NCBI RefSeq assembly: GCF_019455385.1 | Contig: NZ_JACOFR010000031.1 | Coordinates: 1-64,000 of the forward strand | Reading direction: 5' to 3' | DNA length: 64,000 nucleotides | Origin: Bradyrhizobium sp. BR 10289 | GTDB lineage: Bacteria > Pseudomonadota > Alphaproteobacteria > Rhizobiales > Xanthobacteraceae | Shown here: positions 33,224 through 41,359 of the stretch, piece by piece | Layout: every line of letters begins with the position of its first letter | Position numbering within the stretch: position 1 is the first letter of the stretch | Translations under genes and position numbers: made by a program | The notes under the pieces: generated by a model | What the model was told of the DNA's origin: nothing | What the model saw: the letters and a program-made list of their open reading frames with translations, nothing else | Database searches by the model: none

Positions 33224-34306
33224 TCAAAACACCTTGCGGATCCAGTTGTGGGGATCGTTGGTGCGGCCGTATTGGATGTCGACGAGCTGCTTGCGCAGGC
33301 CCATGGCGACGGGGCCGGCGGCGCCGCCCGAGATCTCGAAATCGCCGCTGACCGAGCGCACCTTGCCGATCGGCGAGATGACGGCGGCGGTGCCGCAGGC
33401 AAAGGCCTCCTTCAGCCGGCCGGAGGCCGCATCCTTGCGCCACTGGTCGAGCGAATATGGTTCCTCCCGCACGGTCTTTCCGGCATCGCGGGCGAGCGTG
33501 ATGATGGAGTCGCGGGTGATGCCGGGCAGGATGGTGCCGAGCGGCGGCGTCGAGAGCGAGCCGTCGTCGAACACGAAGAACACGTTCATGCCGCCGAGCT
33601 CCTCGATGTATTTGCGCTCGACCGCATCGAGAAAGACGACCTGGTCGCAGCCGTGCTGGATCGCTTCAGCCTGGGCGCGCAGGCTCGCCGCATAATTGCC
33701 GCCGCATTTGACCGCGCCGGTGCCGCCGATCGCAGCGCGGGTGTAGTTCTCGGAGACCCAGATCGAGACCGGGGCGGGTCCGCCCTTGAAGTACGAGCCG
33801 ACCGGCGAGGCGATCACCGCAAAAATGTACTCGGACGACGGCTTGACGCCGAGGAAGGTCTCGCTCGCGATCATGAAAGGACGCAGGTAGAGGCTGCCCT
33901 CGCCGCCCGGCATCCAGGCGCGATCGATGCGGACGACCTGCTCGACCGCCTCGATGAAGACGTCCTCCGGCAACTGCGCCATCGCCATGCGGTCGGCGGA
34001 GTCCTTGAAGCGGCGCGCATTGGCGTCGGGACGGAACAGGTTCACGCCGCCATCATCGCGCTTATAGGCCTTGAGGCCTTCGAAGATTTCCTGGGCGTAG
34101 TGCAGCACCGCGCCGGCCGGATCCATCTGGAAGTTCGTGCGCGCCTCGATCTTTGCCTCGTACCAGCCGCCCTTGGCCTGGTTGTAGCGGACGACCGCCA
34201 TATGATCGGTGAAGACCCGCCCGAAGCCGGGGTCCACCAGCTTGGCGACGCGGTCCTTTTCGGACGTCGGATTGGATGCGGGCTGGATGTCGAATTTCAT
34301 GCTCAT
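33224..34306 (-). CDS. ilvE: Branched-chain amino acid aminotransferase
   Basis: IlvE catalyses the last step of valine, leucine and isoleucine synthesis with pyridoxal phosphate. This fold-type IV enzyme has 360 residues. The catalytic lysine lies in AVKCGGNYAASL. EEIFEGLKAYKRDDGGVNLF, the LRPFMIASETFLGV strand and the C-terminal CGTAAVISPIG loop are characteristic. The ATG at 34306 has GGGAGGCAAGGAC upstream. It diverges from a MarR gene across a 339-base gap. Confidence 0.96.
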   Translation of the reverse strand: MSMKFDIQPASNPTSEKDRVAKLVDPGFGRVFTDHMAVVRYNQAKGGWYEAKIEARTNFQMDPAGAVLHYAQEIFEGLKAYKRDDGGVNLFRPDANARRFKDSADRMAMAQLPEDVFIEAVEQVVRIDRAWMPGGEGSLYLRPFMIASETFLGVKPSSEYIFAVIASPVGSYFKGGPAPVSIWVSENYTRAAIGGTGAVKCGGNYAASLRAQAEAIQHGCDQVVFLDAVERKYIEELGGMNVFFVFDDGSLSTPPLGTILPGITRDSIITLARDAGKTVREEPYSLDQWRKDAASGRLKEAFACGTAAVISPIGKVRSVSGDFEISGGAAGPVAMGLRKQLVDIQYGRTNDPHNWIRKVF

Positions 34307-34579
34307 GTCCTTGCCTCCCGCTGCCGGTGGCGGCGCTGATCTGGCGCCCGCCTGCCCTGTTTGGGCCCGGCTGGCTTGATTGGGTTTCTGGCCGGAATGC
34401 CGCCAGCCTTGTTACGGCCGGTTTCCGTGGCCAGCATGCCGCTGAGGACATGCTTTTGCGGAAGGCGGAAGTCCAGTATGTTTTGCCGAAATGCCGCTCG
34501 ACAATCGCACGGTAGATCTGCTTCGGCCGTCGCCGCCTGTCCGGCTCACTCCGGCCGCCCCTGCTTCGATGCCGCCCGC

Positions 34580-34620
34580 CACGAAACGATCTAAAATTTC
34601 GTGCGGGTCGATCGTTTTGT
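34580..34620. promoter_or_regulatory. Inverted repeat upstream of the MarR gene, candidate operator
   Basis: CACGAAA and TTTCGTG face each other around ten bases (34580-34603). A second pairing links ACGAAACGAT (34581-34590) with ATCGTTTTGT (34611-34620), one mismatch. It lies 26-66 bases before the MarR start, where an autoregulating MarR protein would bind. No other gene or structure was seen in the 34307-34645 gap. Confidence 0.4.
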
Positions 34621-34645
34621 AACATTGAACCCAAGATACGTCAAT

Positions 34646-35188
34646 ATGCCTGACATAAATTTCGCGACTCCCTCTCAAGACGCTGCCGAGCCTCGGCCGG
34701 CCGCAGGTGACGGAGGCAATTTGCGCTGGGATATCATCGAGCTGCTGTTCTTCGCCTATCGCGATTTCGTCGGCGATCCCGACCAGGAGCTGGAGGCGTT
34801 CGGTTTCGGCCGGGCCCATCACCGGGTCATGCATTTCGTCTATCGCTATCCCGGGCTCAAGGTCGCCGACCTGCTCGACGTCCTGCGCATCACGAAACAG
34901 TCGCTCGGCCGGGTGCTCAAGCAGCTGCTGGACGAGGGCTACATCGTGCAGAAGACCGGCGACAATGACCGCCGTCAGCGGCTGCTCTTTGCGACCCCCA
35001 AGGGCGAAGCGCTGGTGCAGAAGCTCGCCGGGCTCCAGACCACGCGGATCACCAGGGCGCTCGCCGAGATGGCGCCCCAGGACGCCGAGACGGTGAAGCG
35101 CTTCCTGCGCGCGATGATCGACCGCGACGACCCGGACAAGGTGCTGGAGACGATCTTCGCCAACGTCAATCAAGACAGCAAGGAGTGA
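34646..35188 (+). CDS. MarR family transcriptional regulator
   Basis: This winged-helix regulator of 180 residues contains FGRAHHRVMHFVYRYPGLKV, VADLLDVLRITKQSLGRVLK and TGDNDRRQRLLFATPKGEAL, the helix-turn-helix and wing of MarR proteins. The stop is two bases before the response regulator start, so it is in one operon with a two-component system. MarR proteins are usually repressors released by small ligands; here it may control the operon itself. Confidence 0.92.
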   Translation: MPDINFATPSQDAAEPRPAAGDGGNLRWDIIELLFFAYRDFVGDPDQELEAFGFGRAHHRVMHFVYRYPGLKVADLLDVLRITKQSLGRVLKQLLDEGYIVQKTGDNDRRQRLLFATPKGEALVQKLAGLQTTRITRALAEMAPQDAETVKRFLRAMIDRDDPDKVLETIFANVNQDSKE

Positions 35189-35190
35189 CC

Positions 35191-35916
35191 GTGCCGCTCG
35201 CTGCCACGCTCGCCCGTCCGCCGATTGAGCCGGCCGACGACGCCCCACATCTGCTGCTGGTCGACGATGACCGCCGCATCCGCGATCTGCTCTCGCGTTT
35301 CCTCGCCGCCGAAGGCTACCGCGTCACCACCGCCGCAAGCGCCGGCGATGCGCGCTCGAAGTTGCTGGGCCTGCATTTCGACTTGCTCATCCTCGACGTG
35401 ATGATGCCCGGCGAGACCGGCTTCGACCTCGCCCGCTTCATCCGGACCTCCTCCTCGGTGCCGATCGTGATGCTGACGGCGCGGCACGAAGCGGAGGCCC
35501 GCATCGAAGGCCTGCAAATCGGCGCCGACGACTACGTCGCAAAACCGTTCGAGCCGCGCGAGCTGGCGCTGCGCATCAACAACATCCTCAAGCGCGCCGC
35601 ACCGCCGCCGCAAACCGTGGCGATCGAGAAGATCGCGTTCGGCCCCTACGTCTATCATCTGGATCGCGGCGAATTGCGCCAGGGCGAGGAGGTCATTCAC
35701 CTCACCGACCGCGAGCGCGAGATGCTGCGCATTCTCTCTGAGACCCCGGGCGAGACCGTGCCGCGCAGTGCGCTGACCGGCAACGGCAGCGTCAACGAGC
35801 GCGCCGTCGACGTGCAGATCAACCGCCTCAGGCGCAAGATCGAGACCGATCCCGCCAATCCGCTGTTCCTGCAGGCGGTGCGCGGCATCGGCTACCGCCT
35901 GGTGGCCTCGCCATAG
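35191..35916 (+). CDS. OmpR-family response regulator
   Basis: The receiver domain (LLLVDDDRRIRDLLSRFLAA, phospho-acceptor Asp69 in LILDVMMPGETG, PIVMLTARHEAEARI and KPFEPREL) is followed by a winged-helix output domain ending RGIGYRLVASP. Length is 241 residues. GTG at 35191 is preferred because AAGGAG lies six bases before; the GTG at 35185 would touch that site. It should be phosphorylated by the kinase encoded next. The regulated genes are unknown. Confidence 0.95.
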   Translation: MPLAATLARPPIEPADDAPHLLLVDDDRRIRDLLSRFLAAEGYRVTTAASAGDARSKLLGLHFDLLILDVMMPGETGFDLARFIRTSSSVPIVMLTARHEAEARIEGLQIGADDYVAKPFEPRELALRINNILKRAAPPPQTVAIEKIAFGPYVYHLDRGELRQGEEVIHLTDREREMLRILSETPGETVPRSALTGNGSVNERAVDVQINRLRRKIETDPANPLFLQAVRGIGYRLVASP

Positions 35917-35934
35917 TCAAGTGAAGCGCGCGAG

Positions 35935-37323
35935 ATGAGCACGATCGACACCGGCCTGACGCTTCTGAAGAGCGCGGCCGGCCGCGTCTCCGCCGCCAAT
36001 GGCTGGATGGGCAACGCGTTCAAGGGCTGGATGCCGACCGGCCTCTACGCCCGCGCGCTGCTCATCATGATCGTGCCGATGGTGATCCTGCAATCGGTCG
36101 TCGCCTTCGTGTTCATGGAGCGGCACTGGAACACGGTGACGCGCCGCCTGTCGGCCGCGGTGGTGCAGGACATCGCCGCGCTGATCGACGTCTACAAGGG
36201 CTATCCGCAGGACAAGGACCGCAACGAGATCCGCCGCATCGCGCAGCAACGCCTCGGCCTCGTCGTCGACTTCCTGCCCGCCGGCGACATGCCGCCGCCG
36301 GGACCAAAGCCGTTCTTCTCGCTGCTCGATCAGACGCTGTCGGTGCAGCTCGGCCGCCAGATCGGCCGCTCGTTCTGGATCGACACGGTCGGCCGCTCCA
36401 ACCTGGTCGAGATCCGCATCCAGCTCGACGATGCCGTGATGCGGGTGTTCGCGCAGCGCAGCGCCGCCTATGCCTCGAACTCGGAAATCTTCCTGTTCTG
36501 GATGGTCGGCACGTCCTCGATCCTGCTGATCGTCGCCGTGCTGTTCCTGCGCAACCAGATCAAGCCGATCCTGCGCCTTGCGGATGCCGCAGAAAGCTTC
36601 GGCAAAGGCCGCGAGGCGCCGAACTTCAGACCGCGCGGCGCGCGCGAGGTGCGGCGTGCGGCGGTCGCCTTCCTGGAAATGAAATCGCGCATCGAGCGCA
36701 CGATGGAACAGCGCACCGCGATGCTCGCCGGCGTCAGCCACGATCTGCGCACCATCCTGACCCGCTTCAAGCTCGAGCTGGCGCTGATCGGCGACAGCCC
36801 CGAGCTCGAGGGCATGCGCAAGGATGTCGACGAGATGTCGATGATGCTGGAGGATTACCTGGCCTTTGCCCGCGGCGATTCCGGTGAGCAGTCACAGCCG
36901 ACCGACATGTCGCAGGCGCTCGAGGAGCTGCGCAGCGACGCCGAACGCCACGGCCACGCCGCGACCGTCGCCTTCAACGGCCTGCCCGTGGTCACGGTGA
37001 AGCCGGCCTCGTTCAAGCGCTGCCTCGCCAATCTCGTCACCAACGCCGCCCGCTACGGCAAGAGCATCGCCATCACCGGCCAGCGCGATCACCGTTATTT
37101 GACCGTGACGGTCGACGACGACGGACCCGGCATCCCCGCGCATTTGCGCGAGGAGGTTTTCAAGCCGTTCCTGCGGCTCGACAACGCCCGCAACCAGGAC
37201 GAAGGGGGCACCGGCCTTGGCCTCGCGATCGCCCGCGACATCGCCCGCTCGCATGGCGGCGACATCACGCTCAGCGACAGCCCGATGGGAGGATTGAGGG
37301 CGAGCGTGCGAATACCGGTGTAG
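35935..37323 (+). CDS. EnvZ-like sensor histidine kinase
   Basis: This membrane histidine kinase has 462 residues. One transmembrane helix is near residue 40 (ALLIMIVPMVILQSVVAFVF) and another is near 185 (MVGTSSILLIVAVLFL), with a periplasmic sensor between them. A HAMP linker follows. The phospho-accepting His269 lies in GVSHDLRTILTRFKLEL, and the ATPase domain has NLVTNAARYG, DDDGPGIPAHLREEV and GGTGLGLAIARDIA. The domain order is that of EnvZ, which matches its OmpR-type partner. The stimulus is unknown. Confidence 0.95.
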   Translation: MSTIDTGLTLLKSAAGRVSAANGWMGNAFKGWMPTGLYARALLIMIVPMVILQSVVAFVFMERHWNTVTRRLSAAVVQDIAALIDVYKGYPQDKDRNEIRRIAQQRLGLVVDFLPAGDMPPPGPKPFFSLLDQTLSVQLGRQIGRSFWIDTVGRSNLVEIRIQLDDAVMRVFAQRSAAYASNSEIFLFWMVGTSSILLIVAVLFLRNQIKPILRLADAAESFGKGREAPNFRPRGAREVRRAAVAFLEMKSRIERTMEQRTAMLAGVSHDLRTILTRFKLELALIGDSPELEGMRKDVDEMSMMLEDYLAFARGDSGEQSQPTDMSQALEELRSDAERHGHAATVAFNGLPVVTVKPASFKRCLANLVTNAARYGKSIAITGQRDHRYLTVTVDDDGPGIPAHLREEVFKPFLRLDNARNQDEGGTGLGLAIARDIARSHGGDITLSDSPMGGLRASVRIPV

Positions 37324-37334
37324 CTGGTTCTTCA

Positions 37335-37359
37335 CCTTTCCCCGCTTGCGGGGCGAGGA
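37335..37359. repeat. Short hairpin repeat, CCCCGC type (copy 6)
   Basis: CCTTTCCCCGC with GCGGGGCGAGG forms a single hairpin 12 bases after the kinase stop, between converging genes. It is the short form of the CTCTCCCCGC family and may end or protect the operon transcript. Confidence 0.6.
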
Positions 37360-37385
37360 AGCCCACCGGTTACGCGGCGACGACC

Positions 37386-37916
37386 CTACTTCGGCAACAA
37401 CGCCTTCAGCTTATCCATGTCGCGCACGTTCATCTTGAAGCCGCCGGGCATGACGATGTCGCCGGGTTTCTGCTCCGGCTTGCAGGCGCCGAGCCACTTC
37501 GCTTCGAGCTGCATGGTGGTATCACGTCCCGCGGCACCGGCGGCTCCGCCTTGCGCATGGGAGGTGGTCTTCACCGTGTAGGCCGAGTTGAAATCGCCCG
37601 TGATCTCGGCATGCGAGGTCGTGCTGATGCCGGCGACGCTGCACTCGGAATCGCTGACATAGCCGGTCGCAGTCTTCTTGACGTCCTGCCTGGAGCAGAT
37701 CTGCTTGGCCATCGGGGAGACGTTGTTGGCCATCTCCTTGTCGACGGTCTCGTCGGTGCAATGCTGCATGGTCATCTCGGGCATCGCCGAGCCGGTCCTG
37801 ACCATTTTCATTTCCCACAGGCCTGCCTTGCGCACCGGCAGATCGTCGGCACAGGCAACGCCTGCCGACAACACAAAGCAAAGGGACGAGCCGAGCAAAG
37901 CAAGTTTGCGCGTCAT
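37386..37916 (-). CDS. Exported DUF3617-like protein, 176 aa
   Basis: A signal peptide (MTRKLALLGSSLCFVLSAGV, cleaved after VACA) is followed by a domain with KAGLWEMKMVRTGSAMPEMT, CTDETVDKEMA and a later SDSECSVAGISTTSHAEI block. This is the usual wording of DUF3617 proteins of proteobacteria. Four cysteines suggest two disulfides. It is probably periplasmic; the role is unknown. The long upstream frame is not coding. Confidence 0.85.
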   Translation of the reverse strand: MTRKLALLGSSLCFVLSAGVACADDLPVRKAGLWEMKMVRTGSAMPEMTMQHCTDETVDKEMANNVSPMAKQICSRQDVKKTATGYVSDSECSVAGISTTSHAEITGDFNSAYTVKTTSHAQGGAAGAAGRDTTMQLEAKWLGACKPEQKPGDIVMPGGFKMNVRDMDKLKALLPK

Positions 37917-37960
37917 GTGGGAAGCTCCCGGCGGAGAAATCGGGTCGTTACGACAACGCC

Positions 37961-38266
37961 TCAGTACAGCGTGCGGATCGGCTGGTCGGCGGCGCCATAG
38001 GGCACCCAGCGGCAGGCGAACGAGATGTAACCGCCCTCGTAAGCCTGGATGGCGAGGAATTTCACGACCTTGCCGTAGCGCGCGCAATGATCGACCGCGA
38101 CCTGCCGCGCATCGGTCTGGGTTGCCATCGAATAGGCGATGATGCCGCCGGTGTCGTTGCCCTTGAACGGAGGCACCGGAAGCAGATCGGCGCGCGCCGG
38201 CTGGCTCGCCATCAGACTCGAGACAACCAGGCTGGCCAGAAGGCCGGCGGCCGCAATGATTCGCAT
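37961..38266 (-). CDS. Small exported hypothetical protein, 101 aa
   Basis: The first 25 or so residues form a signal peptide (MRIIAAAGLLASLVVSSL, cleavage after ARA). The mature part has two cysteines and GNDTGGIIAYSMATQTDARQ, with a YEGGYISFACRWVPYG ending. The ATG at 38266 begins the signal. It lies 44 bases before the DUF3617-like gene on the same strand. Function unknown. Confidence 0.8.
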   Translation of the reverse strand: MRIIAAAGLLASLVVSSLMASQPARADLLPVPPFKGNDTGGIIAYSMATQTDARQVAVDHCARYGKVVKFLAIQAYEGGYISFACRWVPYGAADQPIRTLY

Positions 38267-38449
38267 TCCCGTTACTCCAATTGGTTGCTGGCACTTTACG
38301 GTGCCGAGAAGTCCGTGAAAAGAACCGAAGCCCTGCCGGCGCGACGTCGTGGTCAACTCCTCGCCAAGTGTTGCCGCGCTGCACTTGACCTCCCCCGGCC
38401 TTCGCGGCACCGTCCGACCCTCGAAAGACCTTAGCTGTCCGGATTGCCC

Positions 38450-38911
38450 ATGCGCGCCCTCTCCCTGAAATCGCTCCGCTTCGCCGCCCTGCTCGGCCTC
38501 ATGTTCGGAGCGCTGTCGCTCGGTGAGGCCAAAGCCGCCAACCCGTTCGAGCTGAACTTCTGGCTGAGCGGGCCGCGCTATGACGGCACTGTTGCCGATT
38601 GCGACAAGGCGTTGCCGACGATCGCCACCCAGTTCTGGGAGAAGGAAAGCTCGTTCTGGAATTCCTCGTTGAAGATCACCGGCTTCTCAGCCATTCACGA
38701 GGTCGCCTTCCGGCCCTGGCAGTCCGACAACATTCCGCGCCGCTATTGCACCGGTGAGGCCATGCTCACGGACGGCAAGGTGCGCAAGGTGCATTTCTCG
38801 ATCGTCGAGGATGGCGGCTTCGCCGGCTACGGCAACGGGGTCGAATGGTGCGTGGTCGGGCTCGATCGCAACTGGGCCTACAACCCGGCCTGCCGCGCCG
38901 CCAAGCCCTGA
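38450..38911 (+). CDS. Exported hypothetical protein, 153 aa
   Basis: A signal peptide (MRALSLKSLRFAALLGLMF, cleavage after AKA) precedes a mature part with NPFELNFWLSGPRYDGTVAD, four cysteines, and aromatic-rich stretches. The TTG at 38444 is a weaker start than the ATG at 38450. The gene diverges from the small exported protein gene at 37961. I do not recognise the family; it is likely periplasmic. Confidence 0.8.
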   Translation: MRALSLKSLRFAALLGLMFGALSLGEAKAANPFELNFWLSGPRYDGTVADCDKALPTIATQFWEKESSFWNSSLKITGFSAIHEVAFRPWQSDNIPRRYCTGEAMLTDGKVRKVHFSIVEDGGFAGYGNGVEWCVVGLDRNWAYNPACRAAKP

Positions 38912-39029
38912 TTCGAAAGACCCTGCTTCGGCCGATCAAGCGGCCCACAGTTCGTCGCTCGAAATTTGTTCTTGAAATGTTCTCGTTGCCTGCTAGGCTG
39001 GTTACACAGTCTAGTTGAGGGGCGTCGCC

Positions 39030-39722
39030 ATGTTTCATTCCAGATTGCATTCGTTCTCCCGTCTGCTGATCTCGCTCACCCTTGCTACCGGGCTGGCCAT
39101 GCTGGCGGGTGGCGCGAAGGCCCTGGACAAGCGGCAGAACGTGCCGGGCGAATTCGATTTCTATGTGCTGTCACTGTCGTGGTCGCCCTCGTTCTGCGAG
39201 GAGGCGGCCGAGCGCGGCGGCCGCTCCCAGGCCCAGTGCAGCGGGCGGCCCTATGCTTTCGTGGTGCACGGGCTGTGGCCGCAATATGAGAACGGCTTTC
39301 CGGAATATTGCCAGCGGCCCTCGCCGCGGCTGAACCGCAGCATCGTCTCCTCGATGCTCGATTTGATGCCGGCGCCGGGCCTGATCTTCAACGAATGGGA
39401 CAAGCACGGCACCTGCTCCGGGCTGACCGACCGCAATTATTTCGAGACGATCCGCAAAGCGCGCGCCGCGATCAAGATTCCGGCCGAATATCTCGACCTG
39501 TCGCAGGCCAAGACCGTTGCGCCTGCGGCGGTCGAAGAGGCCTTCATCAAGGCCAATCCGGGCCTGAGCAATGCCGCCGTCTCGGTCACCTGCAACCGGA
39601 CGCGACTGTCCGAGGTCCGCATCTGCCTCAGCAAGGATTTGCAGTTCCGCGCCTGCGATGAAATCGACCGCCGCGCCTGCCGCCGCGACGAGGTGACGAT
39701 GCCGCCGATCAGGGGTGGGTAG
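39030..39722 (+). CDS. Secreted ribonuclease T2 family protein
   Basis: After a signal peptide (residues 1-31 or so), the protein has both RNase T2 active-site motifs: FVVHGLWPQYENG near residue 71 and NEWDKHGTCSG near residue 118. The histidines of these motifs catalyse cleavage of RNA through a 2',3'-cyclic phosphate. The first position of the second motif is Asn rather than the usual His, Asp, Gly, Thr or Tyr, while the Glu, Lys and His are kept. The ATG at 39030 has GAGGGG upstream. It should act in the periplasm or outside, likely in RNA scavenging. Confidence 0.92.
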   Translation: MFHSRLHSFSRLLISLTLATGLAMLAGGAKALDKRQNVPGEFDFYVLSLSWSPSFCEEAAERGGRSQAQCSGRPYAFVVHGLWPQYENGFPEYCQRPSPRLNRSIVSSMLDLMPAPGLIFNEWDKHGTCSGLTDRNYFETIRKARAAIKIPAEYLDLSQAKTVAPAAVEEAFIKANPGLSNAAVSVTCNRTRLSEVRICLSKDLQFRACDEIDRRACRRDEVTMPPIRGG

Positions 39723-39743
39723 CCACAGCTCTCGTGGCTCGGC

Positions 39744-39865
39744 TGCAGCGCAATGCGCCGCGAACCGCTGCGTAGTGCACTGCTGAGCCGGGCCCATGAT
39801 AAAGGAGCAGCTAGGTCCCGGCTCTGCGGCGCAGCGTTCCACACTGCACCGCGTCCGGGACACGT
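39744..39865. repeat. Palindromic intergenic repeat, GTCCCGGAC type (copy)
   Basis: The middle part carries GAGCCGGGCCCATG and CTAGGTCCCGGCTCTG, with GCAGCG and CGCAGCG pairs and TGCACCGCGTCCGGGACACG at the end. It is closely related to the elements at 16229 and 51182. It separates the RNase T2 gene from rlmJ. Confidence 0.65.
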
Positions 39866-39912
39866 GATCACGCCTCTTTGCTCAGGCCGTCACGTGGCGT
39901 AGTGCTCTTCCC

Positions 39913-40773
39913 ATGAACTACCGCCACGCCTTCCATGCCGGCAATTTCGCCGATGTCATCAAGCACATCGTGCTGGCGCGCATCATGACCTATCTCCAGG
40001 ACAAGCCAGGGGCGTTCCGAATCATCGACACCCATGCGGGCGCCGGGCTCTATGATCTCGAAAGCGACGAGGCGCGGCGCGGCGGCGAGTGGCTGACCGG
40101 CATCGCGCGCCTGATGCAGGCGCGCCTGTCGAACGAGAGCGTGGCGCTGATCAAGCCGTATCTCGACATCGTGCGCGCCTTCAATCCGAAGGGCGAGCTC
40201 AAGGCCTATCCGGGCTCCCCGCTGATCGCGCGCGGCCTGCTCAGGCCGCAGGACCGCCTGGTCGCCTGCGAACTCGAGCCGAAGGCGCGCAAGGCGCTGA
40301 TCGACGTGCTGCGCCGCGATGAGCAGGCCCGCGTCGTCGACATCGACGGCTGGATGGCGCTGCCGGCATTCGTGCCGCCGAAGGAACGGCGCGGCCTCGT
40401 GCTGATCGACCCGCCTTTCGAGGCCAAGGACGAGTTCGAACGGCTGGGCGAGGCCTTCTCGGCCGCCTTCGCCAAATGGCCGACCGGTATCTATGTAATC
40501 TGGTATCCCGCCAAAAATCGCCGAGCCACCGACACCCTCGCGCAAACAGTGGCCCGGCTCGCAGCCGCAGCAAAGCCGCCGGGAAAATGCCTGCGCCTCG
40601 AGTTCAGCGTGGCGCCGCAAGCCGAGGGAGCCGCACTCACCTCGGCCGGGCTGCTGATCGTCAATCCGCCCTATACGCTGCAAGGCGAGCTCAAGACGAT
40701 CCTGCCCGAACTGGAAATGCCGCTGGGCCAGGGCGGAGCTGCCAGATTCCGATTGGAGATGCCGAGACCGTAA
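39913..40773 (+). CDS. rlmJ: 23S rRNA (adenine(2030)-N6)-methyltransferase
   Basis: RlmJ methylates A2030 of 23S rRNA with SAM. The N-terminal hallmark MNYRHAFHAGNFADVIKHIV is intact. FRIIDTHAGAGLYDL gives the SAM site, and LVLIDPPFEAKDEFERL contains the DPPF catalytic block. At 286 residues the length is normal. It is flanked by a repeat upstream and the cold-shock leader downstream, so it is probably transcribed alone. Confidence 0.95.
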   Translation: MNYRHAFHAGNFADVIKHIVLARIMTYLQDKPGAFRIIDTHAGAGLYDLESDEARRGGEWLTGIARLMQARLSNESVALIKPYLDIVRAFNPKGELKAYPGSPLIARGLLRPQDRLVACELEPKARKALIDVLRRDEQARVVDIDGWMALPAFVPPKERRGLVLIDPPFEAKDEFERLGEAFSAAFAKWPTGIYVIWYPAKNRRATDTLAQTVARLAAAAKPPGKCLRLEFSVAPQAEGAALTSAGLLIVNPPYTLQGELKTILPELEMPLGQGGAARFRLEMPRP

Positions 40774-40948
40774 CACTCCGCATTCTTGGGAAAAATATGC
40801 AGCAGCGGTAGTCAATCCGCCGAGAACCGTATTATGCTGTTTCCGTGACTGGCTTTGCGTTCCGCTTCCGCGAATGGTTGCGGCGGAGTGAAGGCCTAAG
40901 AAAGATCCGACCGGGCCGATGAGGCCCGCCCAAGGATGGCCAGCTCTC

Positions 40949-40968
40949 CCGGGCTTCGTGATGCCCGG
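40949..40968 (+). promoter_or_regulatory. Stem-loop in the cold-shock gene leader
   Basis: A six-base-pair stem (CCGGGC with GCCCGG) with an eight-base loop lies in the 252-base gap upstream of the cold-shock gene, about 60 bases before its start. Long structured leaders are known for cold-shock genes. No gene was found between 40774 and 41025. The function of this hairpin is a guess. Confidence 0.35.
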
Positions 40969-41025
40969 TCATGTCGTGACGTGAGTCTGCGTCGCGACGG
41001 AGGAGCAATGAGGGGGAGTTTCCCG

Positions 41026-41241
41026 ATGGCCATGACGGGAACGGTCAAGTTTTTCAACGGCGAGCGCGGCTACGGCTTCATCAAGCCTGATGATGGTGGT
41101 CGCGATGTATTCGTACATATTACTGCTGTCGAGCGGGCGGGACTCAAGGACCTTGCCGAAGGACAGCGCATCACTTTTGAAGTCGAGCCGGACAAGAAGG
41201 GGAAGGGACCGAAGGCGGTCAATTTAGTCATCCTCTCCTAG
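41026..41241 (+). CDS. Cold-shock domain protein
   Basis: This 71-residue single cold-shock domain protein has the RNA-binding motifs GYGFIKPD (RNP1) and DVFVHITAV (RNP2). Such proteins bind single-stranded nucleic acid and act as RNA chaperones. The ATG at 41026 has GGGGGAG seven bases upstream; ATG 41008 also has a good GGAGGAG site and would add six residues. The leader is long, as is usual for this family. Confidence 0.93.
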   Translation: MAMTGTVKFFNGERGYGFIKPDDGGRDVFVHITAVERAGLKDLAEGQRITFEVEPDKKGKGPKAVNLVILS

Positions 41242-41299
41242 CGCAATTTCAAGCCAACGCCTGGCGCGAAGAGCACTTGGCGCGAAGAGCATCTGGCGC

Positions 41300-41329
41300 A
41301 AAAAAATCCCGGCCGCGAGCGGCCGGGAG
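41300..41329 (-). terminator. Intrinsic terminator of the outer-membrane barrel gene
   Basis: Read on the minus strand, a ten-base-pair stem (TCCCGGCCGC with GCGGCCGGGA) with a three-base loop is followed by a run of seven T. It lies 31 bases after the barrel gene stop, between that gene and the converging cold-shock gene. Confidence 0.85.
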
Positions 41330-41359
41330 GTTGTCGTCCGGTATTTTCTTCTTCAGCTA

